Shown in pieces: positions 11,157 to 22,807 of a DNA stretch of 64,000 nt. Both the position numbers and the translations under genes were made by a program. Each line of letters starts with the position of its first letter. The stretch's first letter is position 1. The stretch spans positions 253,502,501 to 253,566,500 of the forward strand of contig NC_134137.1 of assembly GCF_033958435.1 (NCBI RefSeq), in the 5' to 3' direction. The DNA comes from Carettochelys insculpta. Its lineage: Eukaryota > Chordata > Testudines > Carettochelyidae. The notes under the pieces were generated by a model, which searched no databases, was not told the DNA's origin, and saw nothing but the letters and a program-made list of their open reading frames with translations.

Positions 11157-11423
11157 GGGTATGTCTACAATTGCACTTGATCAACCAACCTTTTTGACTT
11201 TCAGAGGTACTTGAACCACAAAGTTTTGCCACAGGAAATGAAAGCGTGAACACTATTTTGTCAGCAGGAGCACTCTCCTGCTGACAAAACCAAACCACCT
11301 CACAGGGGATGGAAGCATTCTGTCAGCAAAAGCACTGACAAACAACATACACACACTGACGTTTAGCAACAAGGCTGCATCGACACAGCCTTTTCACTAA
11401 AAGCTGTGGAGCGTAGACATCCC
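11157..11423. mobile_element. Harbinger-like MITE, small
   Basis: It opens GGGTATGTCTACAATTGC and closes GAGCGTAGACATCCC, terminal repeats of the GTCTACAC family in degenerate form. An internal mirror GTCAGCAGGAGCACTCTCC / GGAGTGCTCCTGCTGAC-type segment lies near 11262-11290. No clear duplication is seen. Confidence 0.6.
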
Positions 11424-11757
11424 TGAGAAAAACAAATTACAAGGTAGTGCAAAATGTGCCTACCATTGTGGGTCAGTAAATAATTTTGATTTAGTAGCAT
11501 TTCACACTTACATTGCAAAGATATAAATGATTTTACTAAGTGCAAAGACGTGGTCAGCTCAAGGAAAAGTTGCACATTGCCCAGGCACTCTGGAAAACAC
11601 TGTACTACAGCTATCCTGTTTTATAGTTAGGATAAATAATGGTGACTTTTCAGTTATTTTGAAAACTTTGTCCCAAAGAAGTCTAGAGTGACTAGCAAAA
11701 CTCTATTTGATAAATTACAAACGCACATAGGTTGCACCACACACACACACACACACA
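11424..11757. other. Unique sequence ending in a short (AC)n tract
   Basis: Nothing recognised except about ten AC units at 11741-11759, directly against the next MITE. Confidence 0.5.
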
Positions 11758-12087
11758 CAGAGGTTGAACCACTCTAGTTCGGCACACTCTCATCCAGCAA
11801 TTTCCGTGATCTGGCATGATTTTAGTAAGCTGGATGTCTACTTATCATGGATATGGCCAAACTTCCCAGGGTCTCGTAAAGTTTGTTTCCAGCAACCAGT
11901 CCTGGCTCTCAGTGTTCTGTGATATTTAGCTCTAATTTACCCCCTATATGTCTTCTAAGAGACAAGTAAGCAGTGGCAGTGTTGGTAAAGCTGATAGACA
12001 ATATTGACCTCCTGTGGTCCAGCAAATTCCCTAGTTCAGCACCGTTAAGTCCCCAGAGTGCTGGACTGAAGAGGTTCAGCCTCTCTG
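11758..12087. mobile_element. Tigger/pogo-like MITE
   Basis: It starts CAGAGGTTGAACCACTCTAG and ends with the reverse complement form AGAGGTTCAGCCTCTCTG, followed by TA (12088-12089). Internal halves share TCCAGCA and CCAGCAA motifs. The TA next to a CAG...CTG terminus is the Tc1/mariner-Tigger pattern. The left TA has been replaced by the (AC)n tract. Confidence 0.7.
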
Positions 12088-12089
12088 TA

Positions 12090-13342
12090 TTGAAAAAAAG
12101 GTCAGTACTGATGTGTATTGCGGCAACCTTCTAACCAAATCTATTTTCTGCACATTGTTCCTTGCATTACACTTATCCATACTGTTAACCCTCTCAAGCA
12201 GTCGCACTTTGTCATTACATGGTTTTGCTTTCCTACCCAATGTTGAGGAGCTGGCGTTATTTTCAGTCTTTGGAATCGTGTAAGCAGGATCAAGCAGAAA
12301 CCCGGTCATCAGCAAGAGGAAGGCTAGAAAATAAAATAAAATGCATATCAATCATTAGACTGTAAAAGGAAAATGCACCCAAAATATGACGCTTGAAACA
12401 AGCATGAAACCAAAACCATGCCCCCTCTAGCACTACTCTGCTCCTTTCCATTTGGCTCATGAACTCTTTCTTGCCAAACAGAGGCTGCTGTAAATTAATG
12501 CGTGATGCAAAATATTTCACATGTGAAAGCTGCCATTGAGACAGGGAAAAAAGAAATGCTATTAGAACCAAGGAGTCTCCTTCCAATCCTCATAACCAGT
12601 ACAGCTCCAATTTTGTCCTGTTTCTCTTGCCCCTTTGAACAGTTGTGGGATGATTCGGGGGTGAGGGTACCAGAGCCCTGAAGTTCTCTGTTCTGACTCA
12701 AGCTCCATATTACTCACTAATGTCCTGTGTCCACATAACCATAAACAATTCAATTAATTCAATTAACTTGTCTGTGTCTCAGTCTTCCTGTCTGTAAGAT
12801 GGAGATAACAAATTTCAACTTCATTATCACATTTCTTTTTCCACTGTCAATTAAAGTGTTCAAAATTATTTTCTAACTTGCATTCACATTTTGCATCAGG
12901 TTTTTGTGGTTTAGAAAAGCATCAGGATAGGTTAACAGCCATACTGATGAAGAAAAACCAAGGGGGATTTTTAAGTTAAAAAAACCTGACAATATCTGAA
13001 ATGAGTACCTTTAAAATAAATAAGGCAGACACTTTCTCCACTAAATTAATATTGTTGGATTATTTTGGCAACTGTATGGCTCCCATAACACTCTATGAAT
13101 GGAACGGACACATAATAAGGATGGGAAAAAGAAACTGGAACGCAAATATGAAGGGTACAAAGTTGAAAAAGGCGTGTGATCTACAGAGCTCCAGCCCTCT
13201 TGGAGTCACCAGGCCCCTATGTAGTTGTGCTCCTTGCTCCCCTTCCCTCATCAGTTGGCCTGCAGGTCATTATGGAACTCTTAGGTGTTCACTCTTACCT
13301 CCTTGGAACTTAAGGCTACCTATCAGAGTTGAGGCACACTAG
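12090..13342. other. Unique sequence with a MIR-type relic
   Basis: No gene recognised. ORFs at 12076-12753 minus have no domain I can name. A short MIR-like tail is listed at 12765-12815. Confidence 0.5.
12765..12815 (+). repeat. MIR/CORE-SINE tail relic
   Basis: CTGTGTCTCAGTCTTCCTGT followed by CTGTAAGATGGAGATAACA matches the familiar end of MIR-type SINEs (CTCAGTTTCCYCATCTGTAAAATGGGGATAA) by eye. Only about 50 bases are recognisable. Confidence 0.5.
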
Positions 13343-13680
13343 GGCTAAGTCTACACAGCAGTGTTATTTTGAAATAATCCATTCCCGAATAGCTATTCCA
13401 AATTGCTGATTTTGAAATAACACAGCTACACACACGAATGCATTTCAAAATAGCATGTCTGGACACAAAGTCCCTATTTTGAAATACTGCTGTTGGACAT
13501 CATTATGGCTTATTTTGAAATAGGCGTTATTCCTTCAGCAATTACAAAATTTGAAATAAGGTGCCCACTATTTTGAATTTATTTCAAAATAGCATGTGTG
13601 TAGTATAGACGCTTGCAAACATATTTGAAAATAACAGCTGTTATCTTCAAATAACTTTGCTGTCTTCAAATAACCTAGAG
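13343..13680. mobile_element. Harbinger-like MITE, TTTGAAATAA family
   Basis: It opens GGCTAAGTCTACACAGCAGT and is filled with mirrored TATTTTGAAATA and ATTTCAAAATAG segments at 13366, 13440, 13483, 13508 and 13588. A second GTAGTATAGACGC-type end lies near 13600, followed by further AACAGCTGTTAT palindrome. The right boundary is unclear. Confidence 0.65.
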
Positions 13681-14224
13681 GGGCTGCAGGAAGATACACT
13701 CACTGCCACGTGTATGTACACCCATTTTGCAAATAAAGGATTTCACACGCAAAAGCTACAATCTAACAAACCTTTACCATGGCTAAGTTCACATAAAAAC
13801 ACCGAGGGGTTGGGGCAGGAGGAAAGAGTGGAGAAACTGGTCAGAGCTACATCCTTGAATGCATTTTCCCCTCTCCCTTGCTGCTGACTGTCCCCGTTTC
13901 ATGACCATATTGCTGCAATGGAACATTTTAGAATGCTGCTTTCTGGACAGACCAACTGTTACCTACCACAACAAGTGCAGTCTACAAGCCACCACAAAAC
14001 CCTGTGAAAGATGGCAGCTTCAAGTGTGTCCATGTGAAAGAATCAGTTAATGTTTTTCAATCCAAATCCATCACGTCAAAATGGTCAAGGACTAGCATAA
14101 AGAGAAATAGTCCCTTAAAATGGAGTCACTCTAGAATAACAGCAACAGGCTTGTCTCAGATTACCTCCTCAGTGTCTACCTGCTCATAATCTACGTGGGT
14201 TGTGGAATAGGAGAGATCTGGAGT

Positions 14225-14690
14225 TCTTTTTTCTTTTTTTGTTTAATCTATTTGCCAACGAGAGTCATTTATCCCCTATTAGATAAAGTATAATAGACTA
14301 TACCGAAAGGGTCATTGGCCTTCCATTTAATGATATTGCCAGCACCAATCTACATTTTCCCGGCAGTGTCCCTCAACACAGAATAAATGGCTGATCTCCT
14401 CACAATAACAGCTGATTTCTATTTATTAAGCTAAAAAGGTCACCATTTTCTACGGCTGGGCCGCCCTGCACTATTGATAATTTTATGCATAAACAAATGG
14501 CAAATTTGTGCCACATAAATATGCATTAGCAATTACTTTTTCCTTGGGCAACGCTCGCCGCATGCAAATGTGTCCCTCACAGGGGCTGGTGGCTTTTGTT
14601 TCAGCTCTTGAACAGCTAAACAAAAGAGCACAATAAACAGTTTAAAAATTGCCAATCAACAGGAAATGCAAATGCAAAGGTACATGGCAA
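14225..14690. promoter_or_regulatory. Candidate conserved noncoding element rich in octamer-like sites
   Basis: Non-repetitive sequence with several POU/homeodomain-like cores: TTTATGCATAAAC (14482), ATATGCATTAGCAATTAC (14519), GCATGCAAATGTG (14561) and AAATGCAAATGCAAAGG (14664). GGTCACC and CAGCTG E-box motifs lie in the same block. No ORF fits. The clustering is seen in sequence; enhancer function is inference. Confidence 0.35.
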
Positions 14691-15589
14691 GAAACTTGCC
14701 CAAACAAATACAATCAAAAACAAACAAAAAAAAACCTCACAAAAATCATATTAGGAAAAAAAAATGTATGGAGGTGATCCCCCTTCCTTCTACATTTCAC
14801 ATTTTCATCTATTTTTTTCCCCTCCCTTTTGATACTAAAAAGGCTAAAGTACTCTTGACCCTGGAACAGCCAAGCTGGTCCTAGAGCAGACACCAGATGG
14901 GGGACAAATAGAAAATACACACAGGGTAGGTAAACACTGAGTAGGACACGTACATACCCACACAAAAGAAAGTGAGGAAAGAGGAATGCTCAGTGTTTGA
15001 GGTTGTTCACAGTGATTTTCATAAAGGATTGTCTGCTCTTGGTTTTCTGTAATTTCACATTTCCACTGTTTTTTATTCTAATTATTTTTAGGCTGAAGAG
15101 ATGCTAAATCCGTAAGAACAAGGCAAGGACAAAATACTTCCAAATAAGCATTTGCTTAGGAGGTTTTTAAATTATCAGATTTTTGTCGATGTGAGGGTAT
15201 CTAGCCTATTAATTGTGGAAATGCTAGTTAAATAATCCCTACGGATGATTGTGAGTTGAAGGTTAGAGGACCCAAAGCACTGTCACCTTTCACCTTGTGT
15301 AATCATTCATACTCGCTCAACATGGGTATATAATGCCATTGTGTTTGAATAGTAGCATTTTACATCCAGTCTGCATGATGTAAAGGATTATACAATAAAA
15401 TGGTACCACAGGCCCCAAGTCTTGTGGCAGGCCTCAGCTGGGGTGTCTGATGCTATAGAGAAAAAGGAAATCAAAAGACTTTGGGAAACTATGGCCTAGA
15501 ATGCTCCCTGCCAGTACCAAAGATCTAGATGGGAAGCTGAGGTGCCTATGAAAAATTAGCACAGTACTCACAGGAGTACAAGTCAAATG

Positions 15590-15630
15590 AAAAAGCAGTC
15601 ATGTAGCACTTTAAAGACTAATGTTCAATG
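15590..15630 (-). repeat. Penelope-like 3'-end relic
   Basis: AAAAAGCAGTCATGTAGCAC then TTTAAAGACTAA is the reverse complement of the 3' terminus of the Penelope-like element at 42.6 kb. Only about 40 bases survive. Confidence 0.5.
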
Positions 15631-16117
15631 ACAATGAATGAAGACACTGCTCAGTTATAATGAGTGATGTGGACAAATGTGCGCTGCAGGCTGGTTTGGT
15701 TTGTTTTTTTTAAATCCATCAGGACGCCCAGCTCTCCTATATAAAGCTTTTTCATCAGTAGCTCTCATTTTTACTGGGAAATGAGCAAAAAGAAAAAGAA
15801 GCCTGAAACTTTTCCAGCACAGACATTTGGGCCCCAATCTTCAAGTATCAGTAAACATGTCAAATGCACACATAATAATCCAAGTGACATCAATGGGATC
15901 AAGCCTATGCTTCAAGTGTATGCAAGATAGAAACTCTTAATGCTACATTCCTGCTGTTTTGTTTTAATGAACTAAGTCAGTTAGGTAGGCAAATTAAGAG
16001 TAAGTTTGTTCCTGTGCCATCAAAGGCCAAAGTTTTGTCTTTTCACTGCTCAGGGATACTGTAGTGTCATTGTAGAAAATGAAAAGTCATACATTATGAA
16101 GACTTTCCAAAGCAAAG

Positions 16118-16740
16118 CTACTATCATCATCATCATCCTGCCAAATTCCAGAAGAATATGGCTTCTTTGAAGATCAAGGAGTACCCGGCTCAACCTCTCA
16201 CGAGTTACTTAAGATCACCTAGCTATGCACGTCAGATCCCTCACTGGCACTTCTGTCATGTCACCAAAGCTTTTGAATCAACAATCACATAGTGGTGTTC
16301 CTTGGTGGGCGGAATGCTTTGGAATTCATTGGTCTTCTCTCCTAGTAATATATGCATACCAAGAAATCCACCAATGCCAAACCAGTGCAAATGGAGGCAA
16401 TGGCTGGGGCATAGCTTAGAATAATTTCTGATCTTCTTGTTCCTTTTAATACGGCTCAACTGAGGAACACATTGAGAATCAAATTTGTTATTCTTCAGCC
16501 TTCCTCAGCACCCATGTTTCCCTTCTATACAGTAGTGTTTGTATAACAGTAGTTACATACATCAGCAGTTTTGTGGTGAGTTTGCTCTCACTGGAGGACC
16601 CAAAACATGCAGCAGCAGAGTGTCCACATCAAGCATCCTCCAGCACCATGATGCTACCCAAGCATTTGATAGTTGCCACATGCTCAGTGTCCCATCTGTA
16701 CAGAAGAATACTGAGCTAGCCGTAATCTAGAGCTGGAGTC
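16118..16740 (-). mobile_element. Possible RTE-like LINE 3' region
   Basis: An (ATC)n tract at 16118-16137 borders about 600 bases of moderately GC-balanced sequence without host-like features. RTE-type LINEs end in short tandem repeats, so the tract could be the 3' end of a minus-strand copy. I see no clear RT motif. This is a weak call. Confidence 0.22.
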
Positions 16741-16777
16741 TCCTTGGGCCAGTTCTTTTCTACATGGCACAGACTAT

Positions 16778-17209
16778 GGCTATGTGTGAAGTGCAGAGGG
16801 CACTGAAATGTTCCACTCTAAGACAATGTAAACATTACAGCAATCTGTCAACAGATCATGTCCACACATAAAAGCATATTGAACGAACAATCTGCTCTGT
16901 CAATACAGAATGGCCAGACTGCCCAGCCACTCTCTTGACAGAACGACCGACTGGAAGCTCAGGAAACAGGGCCGTCTGGTGAACCAGAAGCCCTGTCTGT
17001 CAGAGGGCCCCCCTGGAGTGTCTACACAGCTTTTGTTGACAGAAATTGTCAAAGGCATTATTCCTCATTGCGGAGAGGCGGAATGCTACGCATGGAAGTG
17101 ATGGATGTTGCTGACAGTCGACAAAATGCATTTTGTGTGAGGATGCTCCATGATTTTTGTTGACAAAACCCTGGTTTTGTCACCAAAACACTCTAGTGTA
17201 GATGTAGCC
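16778..17209. mobile_element. PIF/Harbinger-type MITE, TTTGTTGACA family
   Basis: A 432-bp element from GGCTATGTGTGAAGTG to CTCTAGTGTAGATGTAGCC, with TAT at both flanks (16775-16777 and 17210-17212), a 3-bp duplication. The interior carries TTTTGTTGACAGAAATTGTC and TTTTGTCACCAAAACAC motifs. It has no transposase. Confidence 0.75.
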
Positions 17210-17340
17210 TATGTTAAGTGGACAGTGGTATTGCAAATGAAAAATTACCCATTGGTAGGATGCATTAACATAAGCCTTCACGATTTATGCCCTTCCAAAC
17301 ACATTAAAAATGTATAATGTGGTAGAACATGTACCTCCCT

Positions 17341-17617
17341 GAGTGGCAGAAGGGACTTTGGAAGGTCATCTAGTCCAGTCCCCTGCCCTCTTGGCAGGAC
17401 CAAGCACCATCACTGACATTGATTTGCTCCTACCCCTAAATGCCTCCTTGAGGATTGAACTGACAACCCTGGCTGTAGCAGGCCAATACTCAAACCACTG
17501 AGCTACCCCCCTCCAGCCTATTACTCATACATCCTTAAATGGTCCCCTCAAGGGCTGAGCTCACAAGCCTGGGTTTAGCAATCCAATGCTCAAACCACTG
17601 AGCTCTCCCTTCCCCTA
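17341..17617 (-). repeat. tRNA-derived turtle SINE with a doubled head
   Basis: Read on minus, a tRNA-like head (AGCTCAGTGGTTTGAGCATT, then CTTGTGAGCTCAGCC as B box) at about 17617-17525 is followed by a second head (TAGCTCAGTGGTTTGAGTAT, B box TTGTCAGTTCAATCC) and a single tail ending GGACTGGACTAGATGACCTT at about 17365. The head and tail match the tRNA-derived SINE known from cryptodire turtles, from memory. Two heads in tandem suggest a dimer or a second insertion into the head. Confidence 0.75.
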
Positions 17618-18863
17618 AAAGTCTATTCCCAACCTTTCCATCACTCGCCAAAAAAAGAAAAAGTGTTTTGAAGGTAAATGTCTTTTTGGTCTATCTCAAG
17701 TTTTCATACATGTTTAGATTGTTTCAACCCTTGGAACAGGATATAAATAGATGTATTTTAACTCAGACAAATGGTTACCATGGTTCTATTTCATGCCCAA
17801 CTAGGGCTCAATGACGGATACATATGAGCTGAGAAGAAATGCCAAAAGATTACAAATAAAATCTGACATTCAGGCTAGTCATTCTCTTCCACACTTCAAA
17901 AATATGCCAAAGACGGTTTAAGCTTTCTACCCCAGTTCATAAAACAGGAAAGATACTCCCCACCTCATCTGCTGCCACACACTCAACAAGCTTTTCTCAT
18001 GAGGTGGACAACTGAAGTTAAACCTGAAATCACTGCCTTCTCCCAGTACTGATCCTCCAGAAGTTCCTTGCACCTTCATAATTACTGTTAACTTCTTAGA
18101 ATGCATCGTCCAAGGAGGTAAACCAAGCACATGTCAACCAGATAAGTGGTTAATTTTGATCATTAAACTCACTCATAACTGGGGTGCATTTGAAATGGAT
18201 GAAATTCAGGGTTGAAACTAACAAAGAAATATGTACACAAAGATTGCACATTTCTATGAGAAATTCAAAAGCTTAAGGTTCTCTTTAGGTAAGTGACAAC
18301 AAGCTGGCAATAATTCTGATCATGCTTTATTAAACTTTACCTCACTCAGTATTCCTTGAAACTTTGATTCCTAATGCTGACTTTGCCATTCATTTGATAA
18401 CACTGAGTAGAAGGGGCACTGTTAGCAAAGAGTCAGCCTATTAGGCCAGCATGCACCTTCATGATGGCCAGACAAATGGCATGGTATGGAGATCAGTGAT
18501 CATGACTACCAGTGATAATATTCTTAAAAAAATATTTTTACCCATTTACTGAGTTATACGTCTAGCAGCACTCCTACCTATGTTTAACAATGGAAAAAGC
18601 AATGTCAAAGTCAACAAAAATCTTACTTTTCCCAAAAAAAAAAAAAAAAAAAAAAGTCCATTATACCTATTTAGCTAAGGGCACTCCTTCTCCAATACAA
18701 CTATTTAATCATATTTTCACTGAATATAGAAGCTACAAATCTGGTGTCTTCAATATGTCCCAAAACTCTTTTCCTTGACTGATGGGGGGTAAAATGCACT
18801 AGAACAGAACACATACAGCTGACCCATCATCTTCATCCACTTTTTCCTTCTTTACCACACCTT
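17618..18863. other. Unique AT-rich sequence
   Basis: Nothing recognised apart from a 22-base A-run at 18634-18655. Confidence 0.5.
18634..18655. repeat. Poly(A) tract
   Basis: Twenty-two consecutive A. No retrocopy is recognised upstream. Confidence 0.95.
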
Positions 18864-19123
18864 GGCTGTGTCTAAACTACAAAAATAACTTCGAAGTAGG
18901 CAACTGCAAAGTTGAGCATCTGCACACACCCTACTTCAAAGTTAAACTTCAAAGTAGGGCACTACTCCATTACTGGGAATGGAGTAAGGACTTCAAAGTT
19001 GGGCTCCTTACTTCAAAGTTAACTTCAAAGAAAGGCAAAGTGTGTGTAAACTCTCTGCTGGCTACTTCGATATAGTGCCTAACTTTGAAGTTAACTTCGA
19101 AGTTCCTAGTGTAGATGCACACC
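18864..19123. mobile_element. Harbinger-like MITE, AACTTCGAAGT family
   Basis: It opens GGCTGTGTCTAAACTAC and closes TCCTAGTGTAGATGCACACC. The interior is made of repeated ACTTCAAAGTTAACTTCAAA-type palindromes at 18937, 19015 and 19085. This is the same end style as the right end of the Harbinger at 4.6 kb. Confidence 0.75.
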
Positions 19124-19754
19124 TATAGAAAAGGAATGAAAGTTGAGAGTATCCGCAGTGTAACATTTTGTTTCAGTCTACTCCAGAGAGTGAAAGATTA
19201 GAGTTCATCTCCAACCCTGATTTCCTTTAGGGATGCTATTCTGAGTTAATCACAAAGCCACCATGTTGTCCTCCCTAACACTCCCCCACCCCCACCCACA
19301 CACACATGCACAAGCATTCTTGCACAAAACTTTTTAAGATTGAGCCATGATCTGCTCAGCAACATTTACCCATGCACACCCACAGAAACATCTATTTGTT
19401 GGCATAAGCTGGGCAAAAGTGTTCACAAGGGTTAATACTTCACTCAGTTTTTCATACTATTTTGTTAAGCTGCATTTGACTGAAAGACTTATAATTATAC
19501 ACCAAGTTCCCCTAAGGTCAACACCAGAGTAAAAAAGGCATGAGCAGGTAAGCTAAAATGAGATCAAATAAATTGTTTAAATGTCACTGTGTAGGTAGGT
19601 CTCACGAATGTCTCTGTGGTCAGTCAAAGTTCCATTAACATAGTTAGAAAGTCTGTACTAACAGGAAAATTACTCCATCAAATATTTCTGCAATAAGACA
19701 TTGCTGCAGAATTGAAATGAACCCATGTAGACCACTCTGCTAATGTTCATCTTA

Positions 19755-19835
19755 GAGAAACAAGGTGAGCTAAGTAATGTTTTTTATTGAATCAACTTCT
19801 GTTAGTAAGAGAGACAAACTTTTGAGCTCCTCTGG
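19755..19835 (+). repeat. Dispersed reptile repeat end (Penelope-like?)
   Basis: GAGAAACAAGGTGAGCTAAG followed by TTTTATTGAATCAACTTCTG and GAGAGACAAACTTTTGAGCT is a sequence I know as common in turtle and crocodile genomes. Its layout parallels the end of the Penelope-like element at 42.5 kb (GAAAGCTCATCACC, AATAAATTATTTTG), so it may be a terminal piece of such an element. Confidence 0.4.
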
Positions 19836-20425
19836 GTAATCTTGGAAGCTTGTCACTTACCAGTACCATCCCATCCATAGGACTCAGTGGACTGGCTGCC
19901 TGCGGCCTTGCACTTTTGGGGGTCCCCACTGCAGCTTCCCCCAACTCTGGCCAGGAGGAACTAGGTAAGTACAGCAGCTGGGTTGTCCACCCCCTCTCAC
20001 CACATGGGCAGTGAGAGCTCGGCAGTCTGCTCTGATGCACTGAGCCATCCTCCCTGTTGTCTGTGCCCTACTTCTCTGCAGTGGCGGGAAGCGGGGTGCT
20101 CAACTTCCCACGGCCAGGGAGAGGTGGGGCACAGTGGACTGGGAAGGCAGGGCACAACTGTGCTCTGTCTTCCACCACCCATGTGGTGAGTCGCGGGTAT
20201 GTGACTCCTGCTGTCATAATGCCAGGCCCTGTATTCCCCTAGGTAGCATTGCACAGAAGAGGGGGCAAGTAGGGCTGGGGAAAAGGCAGGGCCTGTGGTG
20301 CAGTTGGGGTGGGGGGCATGCCCCCGCACTTGAGAATGGCCCTGTCTCTCACCCAGCTGGTCTATGACATCCTGGGATCAATAGGGCTACAACAGCATTG
20401 CACGCAATGTTCATGCATACGTACC
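19836..20425. other. GC-rich stretch, origin unknown
   Basis: Noticeably richer in G and C than its flanks, with overlapping ORFs on both strands but no recognisable domain. Probably repeat-derived because it lies between two repeat ends. Confidence 0.35.
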
Positions 20426-20429
20426 AAGT

Positions 20430-21118
20430 GTGAAAGGATGGTCTAGGAAGGAGTACTGCAGAAAGGGATTGAGGAGTCATAGTGGGTTACACATGAGTGA
20501 ACAGTGTGACAAAACTGCAAAAATAAAACAAGCAACATCATTCTGGGATGTATCAACAGGAGAGCTGCATGCAAGACAAGCGAATTAATTCTTCCACTGT
20601 ACTCCACATTGATTACGCCTCAACTGGAGTACTGTGTCCAGCGCCGGGTACCACATTTCAGGAATGTGGACACATTAAAAAAAATTCCAAAGAAGAGCAA
20701 CAGAAATAATTAAAGATACAGAAAACATGACATATGAAGAAAAACTGAAAGAACTGAGTTTGTTTAGTCTAGAAAAGAGAAGACTGAGAGGGCACAATAG
20801 TTTTCAAGTATCTAAAAGGTTGTTATAAGGAGGAGATTGAAAATTTATTCTCCATAGCCTCTAAAAATAGTAACAGAAGCAATGGGCTTAAATTGCAGCC
20901 GCAGAAGTTTAAGATGAACATTAGGAAAAACTTCCTATCTGGTTGGTTAAGCACTGGAATAAACTGTCTAGGGAGGTTGTGGAATCTCCATCATCTAAGT
21001 TATTTAAAAAGCAGGCTAAACACACAGCTGCCAGGGTGGCTCTTGGTGGTCTTGGGTCTGCCATGAGTGCAGGGGACTGAGCTTTGATGACTTCTCAAGA
21101 TTCCTTCCAACTCAATGA
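20430..21118 (+). mobile_element. CR1 LINE 3' end, old copy
   Basis: A plus-strand relic of the RT C-terminus and 3' UTR of CR1. Translated pieces in several frames match CR1: a YLGWDVSTG-like region, TPQLEYCVQ-like (20610-20640), [23 protein letters not shown] (20738-20790) and LNIRKNFLSG-like (20918-20940), then the 3' UTR ending near CCTTCCAACTCAATGATT. It is heavily mutated with no long ORF, so older than the copy at 61-63 kb. Confidence 0.85.
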
Positions 21119-21884
21119 TTTATTTTAACAACACAAAATGGCATGGAAGTTAGAAGAAGTATAAGAATATGCTAGCAAATAGATTCTATCTAGCACACAG
21201 CAAGACATTTATCATTTGGCTTTCATAGTTTAACTGAATGAATTTAGGTCACTGGTGTTAGCATTCAAGCCCCCCAAGTACCAACAAATCAAATTTTTAC
21301 AATAAAATATCAAAAGGAATTTATTTTTGAAAATGTATATGAAAGCCTTTTTTTGGGGAGCGTGATTAATGTGTAAATGTAAATCAAGAGGAAGTGACAG
21401 GAACTCCTCTGTCCAATTGAACTTCAATCCTTCTCTTCTAACAACTGACCTGAATGCAGTAAGATTCTACAGTTAATGGTTCAAAGACACATATTTTTAC
21501 ACATGATAATTCACACAAATTCAAACTTCACAGCAGCATGCATTTTATAACAGGTATATTTGTTCAGTTATTTTTACAACTCCCCTGAAATGCATACAAA
21601 CTAAAACTTTCTGATGAAATATTCTTTTACATGGATGGTTCTGACGTCAGGAGGTATTATCTTTGTTATATTATGTAATAGTAACAAAGCTGTCATTGAT
21701 ACATTTAAATATGTTTACATACAATACACAATAATTACAACTGGTTTATAATGCAAATACTGGCACCCCTGCATAACGGATGGCTAGGATGATCTAGTCT
21801 TACCCAGATTTTTCCAGGGCATGACAGACTTGCTCTGTTATTACAGGTATTAGCACTGGTCTTCAGCAAAGAAACGTAAAATGC
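21119..21884. other. AT-rich unique sequence
   Basis: No gene or repeat family recognised. Confidence 0.5.
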
Positions 21885-22049
21885 CCATTTTTGCATATAT
21901 TTGCATATATACCTGCCAAACTGATGTTTTCACTGCATGCATCTAGCAAAGTGGGTTCCAGCCCACGAAAGCTTATGCCCAAATCAATTTGTCTTTAAGA
22001 TACCACAGGACTCCTCATTGTTTTTGCTGGAACAGACTAAAACAACTAC
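21885..22049 (-). repeat. Reptile SINE/Penelope-like tail S, first copy
   Basis: Read on minus this gives TTTTAGTCTGTTCCAGCAAA, GAGGAGTCCTGTGGTATCTT and GGCATAAGCTTTCGTGGGCT, a common tail module in turtle genomes. It ends exactly where a half copy of a MITE begins (22050). A second copy in plus orientation lies at 23730-23795. Confidence 0.7.
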
Positions 22050-22266
22050 GGCTGTGTCTACACGTGCCCCAAACTTCGAAATGGCCATGCAAATAGCCAT
22101 TTCGAAGTTTACTAATGAAGCGCTGAAATGCATATTCAGCACTTCATTAGCATGCGGGCGGCAGCCGAGCTTCGAAATTGACGCTCCTTGCCACCGCGCG
22201 GCGCGTCCAGACGGGACTCCTTTTCAAAAGGATGCTGCCTACTTCGAAGTCCCCTTATTCCCATGA
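22050..22266. mobile_element. Half copy of foldback MITE A
   Basis: It begins GGCTGTGTCTACACGTGCC and runs through the left arm of the family A foldback element, ending CTTATTCCCATGAG, which is the centre of the palindrome in the complete copy next door. The right arm is absent. Sequence F follows directly, with AGCC possibly shared at the joint. Confidence 0.8.
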
Positions 22267-22379
22267 GCCATTTTCTGGAGCATTAACAACTTTGAGAAAA
22301 TGTTGGAAAAGTTAAGGTTTGGGACTACACACACTATTCTCTGTGACTAACATATCTCTTAACAAGTTTTAGAGATGTA
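22267..22379 (+). repeat. Flank unit F, copy 1 (partial, plus)
   Basis: It starts GCCATTTTCTGGAGCATTAA and ends GTTTTAGAGATGTAG at the next MITE. It is nearly identical to the reverse complement of 22808-22918 (I count one difference). Origin not recognised; see copy 3. Confidence 0.85.
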
Positions 22380-22807
22380 GGCTGTGTCTACACGTGCCCC
22401 AAACTTCGAAATGGCCATGCAAATAGCCATTTCGAAGTTTACTAATGAAGCGCTGAAATGCATATTCAGCGCTTCATTAGCATGCGGGCGGCAGCCGCGC
22501 TTCGAAATTGACGCTCCTTGCCGCCGCGCGGCGCGTCCAGACGGGGCTCCTTTTCGAAAGGATGCTGCCTGCTTCGAAGTCCCCTTATTCCCATGGGAAT
22601 AAGGGGACTTCGAAGAAGGCGGCGTCCTTTCGAAAAGGAGCCCCGTCTGGACGCGCCGCGCGGCGGCAAGGAGCGTCAATTTCGAAGCGCGGCTGCCGCC
22701 CGCATGCTAATGAAGCGCTGAATATGCATTTCAGCGCTTCATTAGTAAACTTCGAAATGGCCATTTGCATGGCCATTTCGAAGTTTGGGGCACGTGTAGA
22801 CACAGCC
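22380..22807. mobile_element. Complete foldback MITE A, long palindrome
   Basis: A 428-bp element that folds into one long hairpin: left arm 22380-22592, right arm to 22807, centre CCCATGGG near 22593. By eye the arms differ at about four positions in 212. Ends are GGCTGTGTCTACACG and CGTGTAGACACAGCC. The flanks are themselves inverted (GATGTAG on the left, CTACATC on the right), so the palindrome continues beyond the element. Confidence 0.9.

Larger units (their letters stand above)
13681..16117. other. Unique sequence with candidate enhancer and a small repeat tail
   Basis: No coding exon recognised. 14225-14690 is a candidate conserved element. 15590-15630 (GCAGTCATGTAGCACTTTAA) is a short tail of the Penelope-like family seen at 42.6 kb, in reverse orientation. 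Confidence 0.5.
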
